Shown here piece after piece: positions 24,867 to 31,456 of a stretch of 31,456 nucleotides of DNA. The notes beneath the pieces are model-generated. The model worked only from the letters and a program-made list of their open reading frames with translations, searched no databases and was not told the origin of the DNA. The DNA comes from JBMFOH01 sp049969715 [NCBI: bacterium] (GTDB lineage: Bacteria; DUMJ01). Position numbers and translations under genes: made by a program. Where the stretch lies: assembly GCA_049969715.1 (NCBI GenBank), contig JBMFOH010000021.1:1-31456 (forward strand), in the 5' to 3' direction. Numbering within the stretch: position 1 is the stretch's first letter; every line of letters begins with the position of its first letter.

Positions 24867-25209
24867 CTGGTAATTTCACCTTCCTTGCCCTAGACCAGAG
24901 TCTTTCAAGATTGTAGAACTTACGTTCTTCTAGTCCCATTATATGTACTAGAAATACATCATAGTCCAGTATCACCCAGCCACCCTCATACTCTCCTTCA
25001 CGATGCAAAGGGATGAGACCTTCTTCAGACATAACCTTGTCTATATTCTCGACTATAGCCTCTGTCTGATGAGGCGTCTGAGAAGTAACAATAACAAAGT
25101 AATCTGTTATAGTATTTAACTCCTGAAGGTCTAGGACAATTATATCTTCCCCCTTTTTTTCCATCGCCGCATTCACAGTAGCATAAATCAGTTCAAGAGT
25201 AGACTTCAT
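24847..25209 (-). CDS. rsfS: Ribosomal silencing factor RsfS
   Basis: A 120-residue protein of the RsfS/Iojap/C7orf30 family, which binds ribosomal protein uL14 and blocks 30S-50S joining under nutrient limitation. The family signature is complete: DIIVLDLQELNTITDYFVIV (about 22-41), followed by SQTPHQTEAIVENI and later GWVILDYDVFLVHIM and RKFYNLERLW. The length is typical. It overlaps yqeK upstream by 17 bases and the MetH-like gene downstream by 20, so it is translated as part of a tightly coupled operon. Order nadD-yqeK-rsfS is widely conserved. Confidence 0.96.
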   Translation of the reverse strand: MKSTLELIYATVNAAMEKKGEDIIVLDLQELNTITDYFVIVTSQTPHQTEAIVENIDKVMSEEGLIPLHREGEYEGGWVILDYDVFLVHIMGLEERKFYNLERLWSRARKVKLPDEILIS

Positions 25210-25801
25210 TAAAAATTTTCTCCCCTCCTTTTGATATTAATATAGAATTCCAAGCCTCTATAGTCTTTGGATGAATAACCCCATTATTCCTCATTACATA
25301 TCCCACTGTCAAATTAAAAGCGAATATAATAGCACTATCTATATCCTTCTTCAAAAGTTCTCTTATATGTGTTACTCCTGGAAAATTACGATAATACTCA
25401 ACATAATCCGCTATAAAGACAATCTTGTCTAGGAGATTCATATCCTTATCCCCAGTGGTATGGACACTAATTGCTCTAATTATCTCACCATCATTTATCC
25501 CAAAATACTCCCGAGCAAATATAGCACCTACAGGGGCATGAAGAATCTGTGGAGATAAAAGGTCATAACTTGAAAGAGGAAGATTATATCTTTTAGCCAG
25601 ATTTATTAGTTCTTCATTAGAGAAACCTTTAGCACAATCATGAAGAAGACCAGCAATAGACGCCTTTTCTAAACTAACGCCATATCTTTTTGCAAGAGCT
25701 ATAGATTCCCTTTCTACCTCTAATGAATGGACAAATCTCTCAGGTGAAAGGTACCTCTTTAGAAAGGATATATAAGAATCCCTATCCTTTATATAACCCA
25801 T
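25193..25801 (-). CDS. yqeK: YqeK-type HD-domain Ap4A hydrolase
   Basis: A 202-residue HD-domain phosphohydrolase. The first metal His is in FVHSLEVERESI (about 22-33), the HD pair in IAGLLHDCAKGF (about 47-58), a further His in ILHAPVGAIFA and an Asp in the helix FIADYVEYYR. YqeK proteins split diadenosine tetraphosphate symmetrically into ADP. It overlaps nadD by 20 bases and rsfS by 17. No good Shine-Dalgarno precedes its ATG, so it probably relies on coupling to nadD. The gene order is standard for many bacteria; length and motifs are normal. Confidence 0.93.
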   Translation of the reverse strand: MGYIKDRDSYISFLKRYLSPERFVHSLEVERESIALAKRYGVSLEKASIAGLLHDCAKGFSNEELINLAKRYNLPLSSYDLLSPQILHAPVGAIFAREYFGINDGEIIRAISVHTTGDKDMNLLDKIVFIADYVEYYRNFPGVTHIRELLKKDIDSAIIFAFNLTVGYVMRNNGVIHPKTIEAWNSILISKGGEKIFNEVYS

Positions 25802-26381
25802 GCTTCTTTATGTATGCCTCTACTGGCTCAGGGACCATATATCTAATAGGTTTACCCAAAGCCACTCTTTCTCTTATCATAGTAGAAGAGATTGCATAAC
25901 CAGGGATCTCAAGAAGTGACACATTGTCCAATATCTCTCTATCTAGCATCTTTAGATGATCAGGGTTATAACCAGGACGAGTAACAGCTATAAAGCGTAC
26001 AATCTTTACAAGTTCATAAGGGTCACGCCAGGTAAGAATCTCTAATATGGCATCAAGGCCAGTTATAAAGAATATTGTTGAATCAGGATGCAACTGCTTA
26101 AAGCTCTTTACAGTATCTATCGTATAGGAGGGACCAGGACGGTCTATTTCCATTCTAGATATATTGAAGTATGGATTTGTAGTTATAGCAAGGGCAGTCA
26201 TTATATATCTGTCTTCAGCAGGAGCAATAGAACGAGGTTCCCTATGGGGAGGTTGTCCGGAAGGGATAAATATCACTTGATCTAGACTAAACTGAGACCT
26301 TGCCTCTTCTGCTGCTACAAGATGCCCATAATGAATTGGATTGAATGTCCCTCCCATCAGACCTATTCTATCAGAGTTCAC
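25782..26381 (-). CDS. nadD: Nicotinate-nucleotide adenylyltransferase NadD
   Basis: A 199-residue enzyme converting nicotinate mononucleotide and ATP to deamido-NAD in NAD synthesis. I start it at a GTG (26381), 8 bases after GGGAG; the open frame runs 24 codons further upstream but only inside obg and without a ribosome site. Motifs: GLMGGTFNPIHYGHL (about 7-21, with the HxGH-type T/H pair), PSGQPPHRE, and the second nucleotide motif ISSTMIRERV near the C-terminus. The start overlaps the obg stop by 11 bases, and yqeK begins before its own stop. Confidence 0.95.
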   Translation of the reverse strand: MNSDRIGLMGGTFNPIHYGHLVAAEEARSQFSLDQVIFIPSGQPPHREPRSIAPAEDRYIMTALAITTNPYFNISRMEIDRPGPSYTIDTVKSFKQLHPDSTIFFITGLDAILEILTWRDPYELVKIVRFIAVTRPGYNPDHLKMLDREILDNVSLLEIPGYAISSTMIRERVALGKPIRYMVPEPVEAYIKKHGLYKG

Positions 26382-27540
26382 AACGTATTCTCCCTTCTGA
26401 TACAACGAATGGTATATCATTGATAAAAACCTTACTCCCCTCTGTAGCTCCATACCTCTTTAATGCATCTAGAATGCCATATCTTCTAAAGAGAGGGTCT
26501 AACAAGAGGTGGTAATCCCTCTGATTAAAATCTATCCTTCCTATATCTTTAGAAAGGCTCTTATTTTTTATATAAAACCTTCCATTTCTCTTTTCTATTA
26601 CAACAGGCTCCATCTCTACTATATACTCTGAATCCTCAGTAGAAGATATTCTCCCCCTTGCAGCATTGAATAATCTTATAATCTCTTCCCTTAGAGAGGA
26701 TAGCTTCTCCTCGCTAGACAAGTCTTCTCTAGGGACAAGAATCATATGTTTTTCTAGGAAGTCTCTATTGTATAAACTCAATTCTTCCTTTATAATCTCT
26801 ATCTCTTCCCTTGTCTCAAAGAGTATAACTATTATCCTTGCCCTTTCTCCATGTCTTAAGAACTTATTCCCAAGCCCTAATCCACTGTAAGAACCCTTGA
26901 TAATAGCAGGTAGGTCTACAAACCTTATAAGGTTTATTCCTGTATCTAAAACGCCAAAATTAGGTTCGGTAGTAGTAAAAGGATAATCTGCAATCTTGGG
27001 ATGAGCATTTGTAAGAAGAGAAAGCAAAAGAGACTTTCCCCTATTTGGAAAACCTACTATAGCAACATCTACTAAGGACTTAAGAATTAGATGAAGCCTT
27101 ACTTCTTCTCCTGGCTCTCCCTTCTCTGCCACCTCTGGAGCTCTGTATCTATTAGATAAGAAATTACTATTACCCCTTCCCCCTCTTCCACCTTTGGCAA
27201 CCAGAATTCTATCCGATTTAGATAAGACCTCACCTAAAAATCTATTCTCAGAATATATACAGGTTCCTAATGGGACACCCACATAAAGGTTCTTACCATT
27301 CTTACCACTTTTATTATTACCCTGTCCAAAGGTACCAGACTCTGCTTCTAAGTTTCTTTTAGAAATATAAAGACGGAGAGAATCTATATTTTCATCACCA
27401 ACTATATAGACATCTCCGCCCTTTCCTCCGTCTCCACCATCAGGTCCACCCTTTGGCAAGAATTTTTCTCTATGAAAGCTTAACGCACCATGACCTCCAT
27501 CTCCTCCCTTTACTATAATATTTACCTCATCTACAAACAT
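26371..27540 (-). CDS. obg: Obg/CgtA-type GTPase with degenerate G motifs
   Basis: A 389-residue protein with full Obg layout: the glycine-rich Obg fold (1 to about 155; GGDGGHG, GGPDGGDGGKGG, KGGRGGRGN), a G domain (about 157-300) and an Obg C-terminal (OCT) domain (about 305-389). Obg acts in late 50S assembly and the stress response. The G domain is unusual. G1 is GFPNRGKS (163-170; Arg where Ala is usual, Lys and Ser kept), switch I keeps YPFTTTEPN, but G3 reads Asp209-Leu-Pro-Ala212 where DxPG is expected, G4 reads Pro270-Arg-Glu-Asp273 where NKxD is expected, and no G5 SA motif is seen before the OCT domain. The gene lies in its conserved place after rplU-rpmA. GTP hydrolysis and guanine selectivity are therefore doubtful. 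Confidence 0.93.
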   Translation of the reverse strand: MFVDEVNIIVKGGDGGHGALSFHREKFLPKGGPDGGDGGKGGDVYIVGDENIDSLRLYISKRNLEAESGTFGQGNNKSGKNGKNLYVGVPLGTCIYSENRFLGEVLSKSDRILVAKGGRGGRGNSNFLSNRYRAPEVAEKGEPGEEVRLHLILKSLVDVAIVGFPNRGKSLLLSLLTNAHPKIADYPFTTTEPNFGVLDTGINLIRFVDLPAIIKGSYSGLGLGNKFLRHGERARIIVILFETREEIEIIKEELSLYNRDFLEKHMILVPREDLSSEEKLSSLREEIIRLFNAARGRISSTEDSEYIVEMEPVVIEKRNGRFYIKNKSLSKDIGRIDFNQRDYHLLLDPLFRRYGILDALKRYGATEGSKVFINDIPFVVSEGRIRCEL

Positions 27541-27541
27541 A

Positions 27542-27799
27542 CTATTGTGATACAGGGATTACGCTCACTACCTTTTTATCCTTTTTTGTTCTAAAAGAGA
27601 CTACGCCGTCAGTAAGGGCAAAAAGGGTAAAATCTTTTCCCATTCCAACATTTTGTCCTGGGTAGAATCTACTTCCTCTCTGCCTTACTATAATATTCCC
27701 TGCTATAACATATTGTCCATCAGACCTCTTTACCCCTAGGTGCTTAGGATTACTATCTCTTCCATTTGTTGTACTTCCAGCTCCTTTTTTATGAGCCAT
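27542..27799 (-). CDS. rpmA: 50S ribosomal protein L27
   Basis: An 85-residue bL27, a component of the peptidyl transferase region of the large subunit. It starts directly with [18 protein letters not shown], the mature form; there is no N-terminal extension ending in a Prp cleavage site and no prp gene between rplU and rpmA, unlike most Firmicutes. The [20 protein letters not shown] core is normal. Its start overlaps the rplU stop by 11 bases, and obg begins one base after its stop. Confidence 0.98.
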   Translation of the reverse strand: MAHKKGAGSTTNGRDSNPKHLGVKRSDGQYVIAGNIIVRQRGSRFYPGQNVGMGKDFTLFALTDGVVSFRTKKDKKVVSVIPVSQ

Positions 27800-28109
27800 A
27801 AGTCACCTCTTCTATCTGCACTCTAGTAAAATATTGTCTATGTCCTCTTCTCTTTCTATAGTGTTTCTTGGGTCGATATTTAAATACAATTATCTTTTTA
27901 CCTCTAAATTGTTCTAATACAGTGCCACGCACCTTTATATTTTCTAAATAGGGAGAACCTATAACAGATTCGCCCTCATTACCTTTTACCATCATTACCT
28001 TATCAAATACAATCTCTTCCCCTTCGTTAGCATCTACCTTTTCTACAGTTAGTATATCTCCAGGGCTTACTTTATATTGCTTTCCACCTGTTTCTATAAT
28101 AGCGTACAC
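27789..28109 (-). CDS. rplU: 50S ribosomal protein L21
   Basis: A 106-residue bL21 that binds 23S rRNA near L20. Start is GTG at 28109 ([18 protein letters not shown]), with AGGAGG 11 bases upstream. The C-terminal [19 protein letters not shown] block is diagnostic. It is the first gene of the rplU-rpmA-obg-nadD-yqeK-rsfS-MetH-like operon. The leader predicted from the promoter at 28148-28176 is only about 30 bases, too short for an L21 leader RNA. Confidence 0.98.
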   Translation of the reverse strand: MYAIIETGGKQYKVSPGDILTVEKVDANEGEEIVFDKVMMVKGNEGESVIGSPYLENIKVRGTVLEQFRGKKIIVFKYRPKKHYRKRRGHRQYFTRVQIEEVTYGS

Positions 28110-28147
28110 AGTTACGTATACCTCCTAAGAATTAATTCACTAGTTAA

Positions 28148-28176
28148 AATTTACCATATAGAAGACCTAAAGTCAA
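28148..28176 (-). promoter_or_regulatory. Promoter of the rplU operon
   Basis: On the minus strand TTGACT (28171-28176) and TAAATT (28148-28153) are 17 bases apart, with the start near 28141. It sits between the stop of the flavoprotein gene and rplU. Confidence 0.65.
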
Positions 28177-28214
28177 GATTGTGTATGGGGGGATTGAAAA
28201 ACTGAGCCTGTTTT

Positions 28215-29450
28215 CTAGCAGTTTAGACCTGCCACATAGCCAGTAGAGAAAGCTATCTGGAGATTAAAACCTCCAGTATATCCATCTACATCTATTACCT
28301 CACCTGCAAAGAATAGTCCTTTTATAATCTTAGATTCCATAGTAGAGGGATCTATCTCTTCTACCTTTACACCACCTGAGGTAACTATAGCCTCTCTAAT
28401 GGGTCGAAAACCTCTCACAGTTAGAGAGAGATTTTTAATGAGTTTTACCAGAAGCATTCTTTCCTCTTTTGTGATTTGATTGACCACTTTTACGGGTGCG
28501 ATACCAGTGAGTTCAATAATTACTGGGATTAACTTCTTAGGCAGTAGGTCATCCAAAGAGTTAGCAAAGATTTTCCTTGAATACTTCGAAAAATCTCTCT
28601 GAACTCTTTTATCCAATTCTCCTTCGGAAAGAGCTGGCTTTAAATCGATAACGACTCTATACCTGTTCCCGACGATATCTCTCATATGAGAGCTAGCAGA
28701 TAAAACTATGGGACCAGAGATTCCAAAATGGGTAAACAACATCTCTCCAAAATCACTGTATATCTTTTTATCTTTTTTAAACACTGAAATAGCCACATTC
28801 TTGAGGGATAGTCCTTGAAGTCTTTTAACCCATTCCTCCGCTATCTCAAGAGGAACCAATGATGGTTTTAAAGGAATTATAGTATGTCCAAGCTCTTTAG
28901 CAAACCTATAACCATCCCCAGTAGAACCTGTATCAGGATAGGACATACCTCCAGTAGCAATGACTACACTATCGCATAATAAGAGTCTACCATCCTCAAG
29001 CAAGACTCCAACAATTCTATTGTCTTCAGCAATTATCTTTTTAGCCTTCCCTTTTATTATCTTCACATTATTCTTTTCTAGATATCTTTTAAGGGCATCA
29101 ACAATACTGGAAGCCCTATCAGACACAGGGAAGACTCTTCCTCCTCTTTCTACCTTAGTTTCAACTCCCAAGTTATTGAAAAACTCTATAAGGTCCCTAT
29201 TTGAGAACTTATTAAATGCACTGTATAAGAATTTACCATTAACAGGGATATTCTCTACAAGACCTCGAATATCTGTATCATTTGTTATATTACCTCTTCC
29301 CTTCCCTGTTAGAAGAAGCTTTTTACCGAGAATTCCATTTTTTTCGATTAAAGACACTTCAAGGCATCTACTTCCTGCCACACCTGCAGCCATCATTCCG
29401 GCAGGACCACCGCCAATTACAATTACTCTTTTTTCTTTAGACCCTTCCAT
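28215..29450 (-). CDS. HI0933-family FAD-dependent oxidoreductase (BaiN/RdsA-like flavoprotein)
   Basis: A 411-residue flavoprotein. The dinucleotide motif VIVIGGGPAGMMAAGVAG is at 10-27, then KKLLLTGKGRGNITN, the ATGGMSYPDTGSTGDGYRFA block near 167-186, GEMLFTHFGISGPIVL near 236, and the C-terminal FAGEVIDVDGYTGGFNLQ-type FAD motif. All are hallmarks of the HI0933 family, whose biological role is still poorly defined (flavin-dependent reductases; one member acts in bile-acid metabolism). No Shine-Dalgarno is seen; a TATAAT lies 8 bases upstream of the ATG on the same strand (29459-29464), so the mRNA may be leaderless. It is a single gene, upstream of and on the same strand as the rplU operon. 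Confidence 0.93.
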   Translation of the reverse strand: MEGSKEKRVIVIGGGPAGMMAAGVAGSRCLEVSLIEKNGILGKKLLLTGKGRGNITNDTDIRGLVENIPVNGKFLYSAFNKFSNRDLIEFFNNLGVETKVERGGRVFPVSDRASSIVDALKRYLEKNNVKIIKGKAKKIIAEDNRIVGVLLEDGRLLLCDSVVIATGGMSYPDTGSTGDGYRFAKELGHTIIPLKPSLVPLEIAEEWVKRLQGLSLKNVAISVFKKDKKIYSDFGEMLFTHFGISGPIVLSASSHMRDIVGNRYRVVIDLKPALSEGELDKRVQRDFSKYSRKIFANSLDDLLPKKLIPVIIELTGIAPVKVVNQITKEERMLLVKLIKNLSLTVRGFRPIREAIVTSGGVKVEEIDPSTMESKIIKGLFFAGEVIDVDGYTGGFNLQIAFSTGYVAGLNC

Positions 29451-29483
29451 AAATAGATATTATACAATAAGTATCTCCTGCTA

Positions 29484-29544
29484 CATAGTAATCGAACCGT
29501 CTCGGTTCGCAAATAACCGAAGCGAAGACGCTTCAACTACTATG
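29484..29544. repeat. Potential three-way-junction element between divergent promoters
   Basis: Three perfect inverted repeats nest in 61 bases: outer CATAGTA (29484-29490) with TACTATG (29538-29544); inner CGAACCG-TCT-CGGTTCG (29493-29509); inner GAAGCG-AAGA-CGCTTC (29519-29534). It ends 4 bases before the -35 of the helicase gene and lies upstream of the flavoprotein -10, so it is probably not transcribed from either promoter. It could be a small mobile palindromic repeat, a protein-binding site or an unannotated RNA. Confidence 0.55.
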
Positions 29545-29548
29545 GTTG

Positions 29549-29577
29549 TTGCATTTTCACAAGTATTTCCCTATAAT
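29549..29577 (+). promoter_or_regulatory. Promoter of the PLD-SNF2 helicase gene
   Basis: TTGCAT (29549-29554) and TATAAT (29572-29577), 17 bases apart; the start would be near 29584, about 24 bases before the chosen ATG. Confidence 0.75.
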
Positions 29578-29607
29578 ATAGACAAGATGGGTGAGGAGGC
29601 AGGAAAG

Positions 29608-31456
29608 ATGGATAACTTTATTACTAATAGTTCTACTAAGAGCCTTAAAAAAAGACTCCTGGAGCTTCTACCAATAAGTAGGGAATTAAAGTTCCTTGTT
29701 GGGTTTTTCTATTTTTCTGGTCTAAAAGAACTATATGAGGGCCTAAAAGATAACCCTAATACTACATTGAAAATTCTAGTAGGACTTAATGTGAATAGGA
29801 CAAATTATGGTCTAATTGAATACGGTGAATCTAAAAACAATCTTTCTGATTCAGAAAAGATTTATAACTTTTTCCAATCCATAAGAAACTCTATCAATAC
29901 AGAAAACTTCGATCGGAAGGAATTCTATGAGCAAGTAAGATTCTTTATTGAGTGTATAAGAAATGGAACACTTATTATCAGGAAGACTTATCAGCCAAAC
30001 CATGCAAAGTTATACATATTCAAACTTGAAGAAGAACAGGTAGGAAGAAACACCCTTTTCATTACAGGAAGTAGTAATCTTACTTCTTCAGGACTTACTC
30101 TTCAGGATGAGTTTAATGTAGAGATAAGTGATTACGGCTTTGAAAATGCGGAAGCATATTTTGATAATCTATGGGAAAATGCAGTTCAGATTACAGAGGA
30201 CGATGAAGTAAGGAAAAGACTTATAGAGGTCTTAGAAAAGGAGACCCTTATAAAAGAGATCACTCCATTTGAAGCCTATGCTTATGTGTTAAAGACATAT
30301 CTTGATACCTTTGAAGGTAAAAGCCTATCTCAAATGGTTAAGGACATACTTTCTGAAAATGGCTATAAAATCTATAATTATCAGTTAGATGCAGTAAGTC
30401 AAGCATTGTCTATTATTGAACAGAATAACGGAGTTATTATTGCCGATGTTGTTGGCTTAGGAAAGACGGTAATTGCCTGCGCAGTAGCCTTTGAATTAAA
30501 AAAGAGAGGTATCGTTATTGCACCTCCAGGACTTATCGGTGATATAAGCAGAAAATCAGGCTGGCGCAAATATTTGGAGGATTTCCATCTTACAAGCCTT
30601 GGCTGGGAAGCCTATTCTTTAGGAGATCTGGAACACGTTTTAGATTTAGTGTCTAGAGCCAAAGATATTGAGGTTGTTATTGTTGATGAGGCTCATAGAT
30701 TCAGAAATCAAGACACAGAAAGCTACGAACTTCTAAGGAATATCTGCAGAGATAAGACTGTCATCCTTCTTACCGCTACGCCGTTTAACAATAAACCTTC
30801 TGATATATTTTCTTTACTAAAGTTATTTGTTATACCAAAGAAATCTAATATATCATTGAGTGATGACCTTGAGGGAGAGTTTGCCATCTTTAAAAATACC
30901 TTTGATAAACTTGCCTATATTAAGCGTTACAGTGCTTCCCAAGACTTCAAGAAGAGGGCTCGTGCTTTTAGATATTATAAATCTATCTTTGGAAAAGATG
31001 CGGTGAATCTTCAGGATGTAAAAACGTTATCTCGATATCTTGCAAAGGAAATAAGAGATGTAATAGAACCTGTCACTATAAGGAGAAATAGGCTAGACTT
31101 ACAACAGAACCCTTATTACAAGGATGAGATAAGGGAACTTTCAAAGATAGAAGACCCAGAAGAATGGTTCTTTGAGCTTACAAGAGAACAGTCAGCATTT
31201 TATGATGAGGTTATAAATAAGTATTTTGATGGCTCAGAGAATAATGAAGGGTTTAAAGGGGCGATATATAAACCATTTATTTATGAGAAGGGTAAAATAA
31301 TAGACCTTTTAGAGGCAGACTTAACAAAGGAAGAAAACTTCCAGTACCAACGACAGGCTAACCTCTACGATTTTATGAGAAGACTTCTTGTAAAAAGGTT
31401 TGAAAGTTCATTTGGAGCTTTCGAACAGAGTTTAAGGAATTTCGAAAAAATTACCG
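29608..31456 (+). CDS. PLD-like nuclease / SNF2-type helicase fusion (partial, runs off right edge)
   Basis: At least 616 residues, open at the right edge. The ATG at 29608 has GGAGG 8 bases upstream; an in-frame ATG at 29587 lies at the transcription start and lacks a ribosome site. Residues about 20-200 are a phospholipase-D-like domain with one HxK motif (His132-Ala-Lys134, in NHAKLYIF), GSSNLTSSGL (154-163) and EFNVEI. From about 255 a superfamily 2 helicase follows: Q-motif-like YNYQLDAV, Walker A DVVGLGKT (280-287), DEAH (360-363), motif III LLTATPFNN (388-395). Such fusions occur in restriction-like and defence gene clusters, acting on DNA in the cytoplasm. The lost part should hold the second helicase lobe. 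No partner genes are visible on the left; they may lie beyond the window. Confidence 0.88.
   Translation, partial: MDNFITNSSTKSLKKRLLELLPISRELKFLVGFFYFSGLKELYEGLKDNPNTTLKILVGLNVNRTNYGLIEYGESKNNLSDSEKIYNFFQSIRNSINTENFDRKEFYEQVRFFIECIRNGTLIIRKTYQPNHAKLYIFKLEEEQVGRNTLFITGSSNLTSSGLTLQDEFNVEISDYGFENAEAYFDNLWENAVQITEDDEVRKRLIEVLEKETLIKEITPFEAYAYVLKTYLDTFEGKSLSQMVKDILSENGYKIYNYQLDAVSQALSIIEQNNGVIIADVVGLGKTVIACAVAFELKKRGIVIAPPGLIGDISRKSGWRKYLEDFHLTSLGWEAYSLGDLEHVLDLVSRAKDIEVVIVDEAHRFRNQDTESYELLRNICRDKTVILLTATPFNNKPSDIFSLLKLFVIPKKSNISLSDDLEGEFAIFKNTFDKLAYIKRYSASQDFKKRARAFRYYKSIFGKDAVNLQDVKTLSRYLAKEIRDVIEPVTIRRNRLDLQQNPYYKDEIRELSKIEDPEEWFFELTREQSAFYDEVINKYFDGSENNEGFKGAIYKPFIYEKGKIIDLLEADLTKEENFQYQRQANLYDFMRRLLVKRFESSFGAFEQSLRNFEKIT

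Noticed and set aside
26382-26453. Longer NadD N-terminus starting inside obg
   Set aside because: The extra 24 residues are unlike NadD, and the GTG at 26381 has a good ribosome site and places the GGTFNPIHYGH motif at the usual distance from the start.

Overview
The window looks like a chromosomal segment of an AT-rich, Arg-AGA/AGG and Ile-ATA rich thermophilic anaerobic bacterium that lives on plant-type carbohydrates. This is inference from codon usage, from the density of sugar transporters and glycan catabolism genes, and from a radical-SAM enzyme of the anaerobic sulfatase-maturase type. Promoters are sigma-70-like, Shine-Dalgarno sites are strong, and groESL carries a perfect CIRCE site. 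I cannot place the phylum. Dictyoglomota-, Thermotogota-, Atribacterota- or deep Bacillota-like lineages all fit, although ribosomal protein L27 lacks the cleaved N-terminal extension, and no Prp protease gene lies between rplU and rpmA, which argues against a typical Firmicute.

Left (1-7.1 kb): two divergent sugar ABC importers share a 351-base regulatory region. The minus-strand one is CUT1-type: a family 1 binding protein, a MalF-like permease and a MalG-like permease cut by the window edge. The plus-strand one is CUT2/ribose-type: binding protein, double ATPase and permease, followed by a MntP-type manganese exporter. Both put a strong hairpin just after the binding-protein gene, which probably raises its mRNA level relative to the membrane parts.

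Middle (7.1-22 kb): groES-groEL with promoter and CIRCE; then a LacI-type repressor with its own consensus promoter and operator-like palindrome, followed by an orphan family 5 binding protein, an isochorismatase-like hydrolase, a sugar isomerase/epimerase TIM barrel and a Gfo/Idh/MocA dehydrogenase. This looks like one uptake-and-catabolism operon. Converging on it is a small operon of a glutaredoxin-like protein and a second GroES, whose promoter -10 lies inside a palindrome resembling CsoR/CstR operators. Upstream of that on the minus strand is an operon of an LsrK-like FGGY kinase, a GH42 beta-galactosidase, an AraD-like ribulose-5-phosphate 4-epimerase and a fused homocysteine methyltransferase/MTHFR.

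Right (22-31.5 kb): a radical-SAM/SPASM protein (plus) converges on, and overlaps, the last gene of a long housekeeping operon (minus): rplU-rpmA-obg-nadD-yqeK-rsfS and a two-module MetH-like protein without a cobalamin domain. The Obg protein has degenerate G3, G4 and G5 motifs. After a HI0933-type flavoprotein comes a small element that can fold as a three-way junction, placed between two divergent promoters, and then a PLD-SNF2 helicase of the kind seen in restriction/defence loci, cut by the right edge. The most unusual points are the divergent Obg, the glutaredoxin/second-GroES operon with its CsoR/CstR-like operator, the LsrK-like kinase sitting with an AraD-like enzyme, the cobalamin-less MetH and the defence-type helicase at the edge.
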